64,000 nucleotides of DNA, taken from NCBI GenBank assembly GCA_018292915.2, contig JACVVK020000053.1, positions 1,214,001 to 1,278,000 of the forward strand, given 5' to 3'. The position numbers and the translations under genes are program-made. The notes under the pieces are model-generated. The model was not told the DNA's origin. It was given only the letters and a program-made list of their open reading frames with translations, and searched no databases. The number at the start of each line of letters is the position of its first letter. Positions within the stretch are counted from its first letter, which is position 1. Source of the DNA: Batillaria attramentaria. Lineage: Eukaryota > Mollusca > Gastropoda > Batillariidae. This document shows, in pieces, positions 61,201 through 64,000 of this stretch.

Positions 61201-62515
61201 TGTCTGCATAGGTCTCTTTGCTGCCTATCATTGTGCCTTGCTGCTGTTTGTTGTTTCCAAGGAAATGCTAACGTTAAAGTCTCCACAAAACATCTTGAAT
61301 GGCCTTGACCTTGACCCAAGGAAATTGAATACAAGTATGCCAGTACAGGTTATGCCAGTACAGTTTTTGTCAATGTCTATCATGCCATGCAAAGTTTGAT
61401 GCCTCTGGTACCACTACATTCTGAGAAAATGGCAATTTTAAATTTCCAATTACACATCTTTGACGACCTTGACCTTCAGTCAAGGTCATTCAAAATGGTA
61501 AGTCTTGAAAGGTCTTGCTGCTGTTTATCAGCAAGCCAGGTTTGGTGCTTCTGCTGTTCATTGTTTCTGAGAAAATGCCAATGTTAAGGTTTTGGAAGGT
61601 TTTCCGCAAAACAGCTTGTATGGCCTTGACCTTGATTCAAAGTCACTGAATACAGGTATGTCAGTAAATGTGTTGTCAATGTCTATCATCATGCAAAGTT
61701 TGATGTCTCTGGCTTTTCTAGATTCTGAGAAAATGCCAATGTAAAATTTCCAAACAGACAGTTTTAGTGACCCTGACCTTAGGTCAAGGTCAGTCATTAT
61801 GGTATGTTTTGAAAGGTCTTATGGCTGTCTATCAGCTTGCCAAGTTTGGTGCCTCTGCTGTTCATTGTTTCTGAGAAAATGCCAATGTTAAGGTTTTGGA
61901 AGGTTTTCCACAAAACAGCTTGTATGGCCTTGACCTTGATTCAAAGTCACTTAATACAGGTATGTCAGTAAAGGTGTTGTCAATATCCATCGCCATGCTA
62001 AGTTTGATGTCTCTGGCTTTTCTAAATTCTGAGAAAATGCCAATGTAAAATTTCCAAACAGACAGCTTTAGTGACCTTGACCTTGGGTCAAGGTCAATCA
62101 TTATAGTATGTTTTGAAAGGTCTTATGGCTATTTATCAGCTTGCCAAGTTTGGTGCCTCTGCTGTTCATTGTTTCTGAGAAAATGCCAATGTTAAGGTTT
62201 TGGAAGGTTTTCCGCAAAACAGCTTGTATGGCCTTGACCTTGATTCAAAGTCACTTAATACAGGTATGTCAGTAAAGGTGTTGTCAATATCCATCGCCAT
62301 GCTAAGTTTGATGTCTCTGGCTTTTCTAAATTCTGAGAAAATGCCAATGTAAAATTTCCAAACAGACAGCCTTAGTGACCTTGACCTTGGGTCAAGGTCA
62401 ATCATTATAGTATGTTGTGAAAGGTCTTATGGCTGTCTATCAGCTTGCCAAGTTTGGTGCCTCTGCTGCTCATAGTTTCTGAGAAAATGCCAGTGTTAAG
62501 GTTTACTGCGGACAC

Positions 62516-62554
<39 letters not shown>

Positions 62555-64000
62555 CACAGACAGACGACGGAGGGTTATAACATAGACTCACTTTGTTACA
62601 CAAGTGAGCCAAAAATGGGATGGAACCAATTTTGCCTTTTCCAAGCGCACAGGTGTCGTCTTGATCTGAATGGAACAGAACTGACAACGATGCACATGCA
62701 AGCTTACACCACTTTTCTACTCCAGTAGAAAACATATTCAGTTGATTAAGAGTTTGTGAATATCATTGTAAAGACCTGTTTCTAAGTAGTATGTTCTCGA
62801 TTCGTCTTTCACTGTTTCAGCGTTCCAGAGAATGCTGAGCTACATGAATACTGAGGAAGGATCCTTCAAGATGTTCCGAGATGATGACGCTTCTAGTCTG
62901 TGGTGAGCTTGTACTACGACGAATAAGATTGATCATTATACTTGTTCTTCTGCTGTATTTTGTTGGAGATGGATACTACATGTACAAGGTATGGACACTT
63001 TACACAGTTGTATCTCTGAATCATGGCCACTGCCAGGCAGGTTTTTTTTTTTTTTTTTGGTTTAAACATGCAATCCTCACAAATGAATGTTTTGACTGAA
63101 TTGTGTCCCTTGTAACTGCAATACACCAGTGATTCGACAGGCACTTAAGCCCTTTTTCCACGTACATTACAGCAGTGTTGGTTTTGCATGCGGCGTAACT
63201 CAAAATGACATTTCACATGTAACTTGATGTTTTGTTCAGGTTGACAGCGTTTGTTGCGAAGACTTTACAGTGGGCCAGGTTTGGCGAGTGGGAGCGACAG
63301 ATGTTCATTCCAGTGGAGCTTCTCAACAGAATTACGCTTTACATCTGTTCCCGTCAGAACATGACCACGGGGGCTTTCACACCTGATGATCACCCAGCTT
63401 ACGATTACAAAATGGTACCAGTTGTTGTTTTTGTTGCTGTTGTTGTTGTTGTTGTTGTTGTTGTTCTAGTTTGTGTTTTGCTGCCATAGATCTTCCCCAA
63501 CTTCAGTGGTAGTCCTCCCAGGTCCTTAGTGCAATCCACAGAAGGCTTAGACGCTGAAGTAATATTTTTTGTTTCTGCCTCATCTCTTTGCAAGCTTCAG
63601 TGGTATTCCTCCCGGATCATGGGTGGTATCCACAGATGGCTCAGAAGCTGGGGCAATTTTTATTATGGATGATGATGGGATGAGGTTGATGCTATGGATG
63701 TCCATGTGGTTTGAGACTGTGCGACAGGGTCACAATCCATGCTTCCATAACAAGGGAAGCACCCTCAAAGTTGCACCCATGAAGTGGGTGAATCTCGACC
63801 ATCTGGCAACAGCCTCCCAGTCCATATCTGAAGTGCTAACCACTACACTATGGCCGCCTGTGAGGCAAGGTTTCTTTTGCATGATGATGGGGATAATGGT
63901 GTGGAGGTCTGTGTGGTTTGGGACTGTGTGACAAGGCCGCATTCCGTGCTTCCTGTCATGAATATTGTGGTGTTTACCAATTAGCCCACCAACTAAGGCA
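33107..64000 (+). CDS. Mcr: Mcr/Tep6-like alpha-2-macroglobulin family protein (3' partial)
   Basis: After a signal-peptide exon (33107-33249 or 41317-41375), exons are 42264-42456, 42874-43042, 43452-43522, 43703-43757, 44451-44524, 44724-44763, 45063-45150, 46029-46248, 47554-47796, 48999-49181, 49924-50088, 52921-52983, 53643-53831, 54085-54234, 54723-54860, 55596-55653, 56158-56398, 57029-57146, 57999-58118, 58407-58523, 58819-58956, 59542-59716, 59989-60177, 62821-62902 and 63240-63414; the gene runs off the edge. Every junction is GT-AG and in phase (about 1170-1200 residues here). Evidence: MG1 start YMVVAPRRVRAGQ, MG2 start LFIQMNQPIYKQGQ, an LDLa module, MG7-like VIVRGEQVGIRC, then a thioester domain with PYGGGEM in place of PYGCGEQ. 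About ten N-glycosylation sequons fit a secreted protein. LDLa plus a lost thioester Cys matches insect Mcr, which acts in septate junctions and immunity. CD109-like TEP is the alternative name. Confidence 0.88.
33515..34395. repeat. 55-bp minisatellite, 16 copies
   Basis: Almost perfectly identical units containing CAGTCTGTCTGTGTTGGGTC and CAGCCCAAGTCAGGTCTCAC. It lies downstream of the distal first exon. Confidence 0.97.
34625..34700 (-). CDS. Possible terminal exon of unknown gene
   Basis: On the minus strand NMPFKKAVQVWAQKRKRYLF then KKD and TAA, with AATAAA overlapping the stop. The basic, aromatic C-terminus looks protein-like, but no acceptor or upstream exon could be fixed because a CA repeat adjoins it. 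Family not recognised. Confidence 0.25.
34717..34985. repeat. GT/GA and CA microsatellites
   Basis: (GT)n at 34719-34770 followed by (GA)n, and (CA)n at 34888-34940 followed by (GA)n near 34967-34990, separated by about 115 bp with ACAGAAACTTAGTAAGGAAG duplicated on both sides of the CA tract. Confidence 0.9.
35590..36870 (+). pseudogene. 5'-truncated non-LTR retrotransposon with RNase H relic
   Basis: RNase H motifs are visible: KIYTDGSVLDSGEVGCAF near 35790, SIFSAEMYAILMAC near 35895, VVILSDSKSSLQALERGG near 35970, and, after a frame change near 36110, LHSGIRGNELADRAARDATG. One TAA interrupts the first frame near 35891. The tail ends with a short GATGATGAT run at about 36860. RNase H-bearing non-LTR families (Jockey, I and relatives) fit; exact clade not assigned. 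Dead copy. Confidence 0.85.
36871..37761. other. Non-coding spacer 3' of transporter gene
   Basis: No coding exon recognised. On the minus strand, the complement of TTTATT-type sequences near 37380 (CAATAAAC on plus) does not give a clear poly(A) signal. It probably includes the 3' UTR of the gene ending at 37762. Confidence 0.35.
37762..40335 (-). CDS. MFSD4/sodium-dependent glucose transporter 1-like, apparent frameshift
   Basis: Terminal exon 39044-37762 encodes most of the protein: AGNVEIVHTWG, SLHFAFSFGGIIAPLITAPF, then ten or so hydrophobic segments and a polar tail to TAA. The preceding exon, about 39476-39202, gives GPAFLDLQIITKTDVEAASF then, in a different frame, AGYMVGSLLVGLVYDRQNK. 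The shift of one base near 39388-39396 is unexplained by splicing. A first exon at 40335-40244/40248 (MSGRLNIQILPATGCCILTT, ISLGILAAI) carries a first membrane segment; donor choice is uncertain. The pattern fits the MFS family MFSD4/NaGLT1, which moves glucose or related sugars in vertebrates; substrate here is unknown. A long glycosylated extracellular loop (several N-x-S/T) sits between segments. It may be a pseudogene or contain a sequence error. Confidence 0.82.
39550..39850 (-). mobile_element. tRNA-derived SINE, family B
   Basis: Reverse complement of the copy at 56545-56790: shared CCAGTAGCCAGGAAA, GCGTGTCGCC..GTGCA, CTATCCTATTTTTCAA. The head shows a B-box-like ACTCGAACTAACGC complement. 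It sits in intron 1 of the transporter gene, upstream of exon 2. Confidence 0.6.
40438..40760 (-). mobile_element. Non-LTR retrotransposon 3'-end relic
   Basis: On the minus strand EWNSLPPSLRNTQTLPQFKS then KLKTLIQDSI and a stop, a typical CR1/L2-type RT C-terminus. It is followed by AGCGCTTTATAAGACC and (ATT)n, the same 3' style as other relics here. Confidence 0.75.
40993..41071. repeat. (GT)n microsatellite, interrupted
   Basis: Two GT tracts separated by GAGTGTCGCGCC. Confidence 0.93.
41317..41375 (+). CDS. Mcr-like gene, proximal candidate first exon (signal peptide)
   Basis: ATG at 41317 gives MSRLTRAVPGYRLFLLLVS plus two bases, ending at GTAAGTCAG. Phase 2 splices to 42264, reading LLVSF-IYMVVAPRR: a basic n-region and hydrophobic core directly before the mature MG1 start. 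An earlier GTAAGT at 41368 would give the wrong phase. Only 0.9 kb separates it from exon 2. It may be the main or an alternative start. Confidence 0.5.
41376..42263. other. Low-complexity intron of Mcr-like gene
   Basis: Dominated by A- and T-homopolymer patches and a G tract near 42064-42080. No exon recognised. Bases 41500-41545 contain the small inverted repeat ACATGTAA..GGGACTTACATATG. Confidence 0.5.
42505..42830 (-). mobile_element. Interspersed repeat/SINE, family E
   Basis: Shares TTTGCCAGCTCCAGTG, GGGCATGGGTGGAATCCACG and CACACCCATGAAGTTGGTCA with 63582-63960, where the tRNA-like head is clearer. Fragments are also at 16213-16297 and 63483-63556. Confidence 0.65.
43100..43300 (-). 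mobile_element. AAT-tailed repeat, probable non-LTR/SINE 3' end
   Basis: (AAT)n then ACATAGCTTTTATAGAGCGC, the inverted form of the GCGCTNTATAA + ATT tail of other relics in the window; a CA tract follows. No coding trace. Confidence 0.45.
45583..45868 (-). mobile_element. tRNA-Arg-like SINE, family C
   Basis: On the minus strand the head reads GGTCTAGCGGTTAAGGCATC (A box), GACTTCGGATC around a TCG anticodon position, and GGGTTCGAGTCCCCGG (B box). A body with GTGCACGCTAAAAATCCCAC follows. No matching acceptor stem, so not a tRNA gene. Diverged copy at 55140-55365. Confidence 0.75.
45872..45945 (+). pseudogene. Decayed duplicate of Mcr-like exon 46029-46248
   Basis: CAG-TCACTTGCGCAGTGTTCC continues with TGCAAAGGGGAT and TCGATCAC, aligning with TCACTCCAGCGGTTTCCCCT, TGCAAGGGCAAC and TCGATCAC of the real exon. 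The protein trace is VPCKGDL then SITGVFMRREKVL against FPCKGNA and SITAFFMPREEVW. One extra base breaks the frame and a TAA follows. The acceptor AG is kept. It sits immediately beside the family C SINE. Confidence 0.7.
46459..46920. repeat. 23-bp minisatellite, about 20 copies
   Basis: Units GGCTGTGTGTCACTGGTTTT + ACA, with a T/C variant (GGCTTTACA) spread through the array and one unit 2 bp short. Each unit contains TTTTACAG|G, resembling a 3' splice site. It lies in the intron after 46248. Confidence 0.95.
46999..47279. repeat. Long (GT)n microsatellite with ATCT interruptions
   Basis: About 280 bp of GT interrupted six or so times by ATCT. All open frames across it are low-complexity artefacts. 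Confidence 0.96.
48230..48420 (-). mobile_element. Probable tRNA-derived SINE fragment
   Basis: Minus strand GGGGTTCGAGTCCCACTCGG is a B-box-like motif within a tRNA-like stretch; the remainder (GGAGAGAACCCCCGACGATC on plus) has no partner elsewhere in the window. Confidence 0.45.
48674..48846 (-). mobile_element. tRNA-derived SINE, family A
   Basis: Closely matches 17603-17776, including CGAATGGTAGAACGTTGGAC and GAGTTCGCATCCCGGCTGG on the minus strand. It lies in the intron before exon 48999. Confidence 0.8.
50218..52473. repeat. 61-bp satellite, 37 units, fused to a MITE
   Basis: Each unit begins TAYAGTTTGCACCCTTGGAG, passes TATCGGGCGMACTTTACAAA and ends CAGCCACACTTATTTAG. The first two and last four units carry TATAG and/or GGGCGAACT variants, while interior units are homogenised to TGTAG and GGGCGCACT. 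Three units have 1-2 base indels (near 51568, 52073, 52240). The array ends exactly where the MITE 52474-52624 begins. It lies in the intron between exons 50088 and 52921. Confidence 0.97.
52474..52624. mobile_element. 151-bp MITE with TATAGTTTGCC / GGCAAACTATA ends
   Basis: Perfect 11-bp inverted termini. The interior (GGGTTGGGGTTACCTTGTGG, GTGCATTTAC..AGGTGCAAATG) matches the MITE at 16797-16941 in opposite orientation. It has no coding capacity. Confidence 0.8.
53050..53265 (+). mobile_element. Non-LTR retrotransposon 3'-end relic
   Basis: KSKNLPVFILK-like trace of the FKSxLKTYLF motif, then a tail ending ACAGCGCTATATAAATAAAT and (ATT)n. Confidence 0.5.
54330..54540 (+). mobile_element. 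Degenerate SINE, family B
   Basis: GGGGAATCTCTTGAGG, CTGGCTTCCTCCCAGTTTGC and an A-rich end parallel 56545-56790. Confidence 0.4.
54985..55100. repeat. Interspersed repeat fragment (AGGCCCATGGCTCC family)
   Basis: CTTACTTAGGCCCATGGCTC and GAGTGGAGCATAGGCCATC match 7031-7150. Confidence 0.6.
55140..55365 (-). mobile_element. Degenerate SINE, family C
   Basis: Keeps the order of the 45583-45868 copy (GTGTACGTGAAGG, GGGGATTTAAACCTGATAC, AGGCCAAATCCTCTC) with many changes in both tRNA boxes. Confidence 0.55.
55379..55430. repeat. (TA)n microsatellite
   Basis: About 25 TA units in the intron before exon 55596. Confidence 0.95.
56158..56398 (+). CDS. Mcr-like exon with LDL-receptor class A module
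   Basis: Six cysteines in LDLa spacing: C-PEGQTR-C, C-YAVELR-C, C-DDGSDEFG-C, with the calcium-binding DDGSDE. It follows the MG6/bait side and precedes MG7-like exons. This position matches Drosophila Mcr rather than typical A2M, C3 or CD109. Two N-x-T/S sequons follow. Confidence 0.9.
56545..56790 (+). mobile_element. tRNA-derived SINE, family B
   Basis: The head contains GAGCGGCACTAGTGAACGG and B box GAGGGTTCGAGCCCAGG. The body has CCTGGCTACTGGGTGCTCA and ends in an A tail near 56785. Confidence 0.65.
58288..58523 (+). CDS. Mcr-like exon with 84-bp tandem duplication of its acceptor
   Basis: GTGCCTGGTAACGTTTCAG|G and the first 15 codons of the exon occur twice, at 58323 and 58407, identical. 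Using the downstream acceptor gives the normal VLVTLHASDDIEFVM. Using the upstream one adds 28 residues with no stop, because 84 is a multiple of three. Confidence 0.85.
58580..58818 (+). repeat. Diverged tandem duplication with decoy acceptor
   Basis: About 115-bp units, each ending GTA(T/G)CTTTATCTTCAG followed by A(C/T)GGAGCC. Only the second, at 58819, leads into an open exon. Confidence 0.7.
59790..59915 (+). mobile_element. Degenerate SINE, family A
   Basis: GTGAGTTTGAATCCCAACTT, TTGCCCCATCTTGGATAC and AAAAGGACGTTAAACC follow the family A order on the plus strand. Confidence 0.6.
59989..60177 (+). CDS. Mcr-like thioester-domain exon lacking the thioester Cys
   Basis: Encodes GDVVTPGFFEDYLNAENVLL, RPYGGGEMITFNFAYNILTL. 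The alignment to the family pattern PYGCGEQ is unambiguous, and both Cys (to Gly) and Gln (to Met) of the thioester are replaced. Confidence 0.92.
60314..60592. repeat. 31-bp minisatellite, 9 copies
   Basis: Perfect units containing GTCAGGGTTTGCTCCTAGTA followed by GTAGTACAGTA, in the intron after 60177. Confidence 0.96.
60866..62612 (+). mobile_element. TIR element rich in TCAAGGTCA motifs
   Basis: Ends TTGGCTCACTTGTG (60866-60879) and CACAAGTGAGCCAA (62599-62612), a perfect 14-bp inverted pair. It contains at least ten TCAAGGTCA or TGACCTTGA sites, often as facing pairs around GG or AG. A 304-bp block is repeated three times (about 61550-62470), and a CAGA microsatellite precedes the right end. 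No transposase. Same family as 7894-14797. Confidence 0.85.
62511..62560. repeat. (CAGA)n microsatellite inside TIR element
   Basis: About ten CAGA units close to the right terminus; the related element at 7894 has GTCT/GT in the mirrored place. Confidence 0.92.
63582..63960 (-). mobile_element. tRNA-derived SINE, family E
   Basis: On the minus strand CATAGTGTAGTGGTTAGCAC (A box) and TGGTCGAGATTCACCC (B box), then a body with GTGCAACTTTGAGGG and GGATACCACCCATGATCC. Partial copies: 63483-63556, 42505-42830, 16213-16297. Confidence 0.65.

Noticed and set aside
1..64000. Bacterial or viral operon or defence system
   Set aside because: Genes are spliced, animal-type families; only retroelement and transposon enzymes were found, no bacterial gene clusters.

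Overview
The window is eukaryotic, intron-rich nuclear DNA, most likely from a mollusc, with a gastropod as my best guess. The case rests on gene content, GT-AG introns of roughly 0.1-9 kb, tRNA-derived SINEs, non-LTR relics, a DIRS-type YR retrotransposon, Tc1-like and MITE elements, and many intronic minisatellites. No prokaryotic gene structure, rRNA, intact tRNA or CRISPR array is visible. Species was not determined.

Layout: (1) 180-15468 (+), the 3' part of a CEP72/LRRC36-family centrosomal gene. Twelve exons join in phase to a stop. Its introns carry a broken Tc1-like transposon (3043-4670) and a terminal-inverted-repeat element (7894-14797) that is itself split by a nearly intact 5.8 kb DIRS retroelement (8113-13940). 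(2) 18916-30412 (-), a complete 17-exon CLPTM1L homologue. The exon lengths sum to 1611 nt (536 aa plus stop), against 538 aa in human. It is convergent with the CEP72 gene. Both human orthologues lie in 5p15.33, so this pairing may be very old linkage. (3) 37762-40335 (-), an MFSD4/sodium-dependent glucose transporter 1-like gene with one apparent frameshift. (4) 33107 or 41317 to beyond the right edge (+), a large alpha-2-macroglobulin superfamily gene resembling insect Mcr/Tep6. It has macroglobulin domains, an LDL-receptor class A module and a thioester domain whose GCGEQ site reads GGGEM, so the thioester appears lost. Two alternative signal-peptide first exons both splice in phase to exon 2. 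If the distal one is used, the transporter gene is nested antisense inside intron 1.

The repeat landscape is the most unusual part. A 37-unit, 61-bp satellite (50218-52473) runs straight into a MITE, and every unit carries miniature MITE-like ends. A TIR element family is packed with TCAAGGTCA motifs, the extended half-site known for ERR/NR5A nuclear receptors. Two isolated DIRS ends lie outside the full element. Small tandem duplications at Mcr-like exon borders create in-frame alternative splice sites. The protein-coding genes have no obvious shared pathway: centrosome, ER lipid scrambling/GPI synthesis, sugar transport, and secreted or junctional TEP-like protein.
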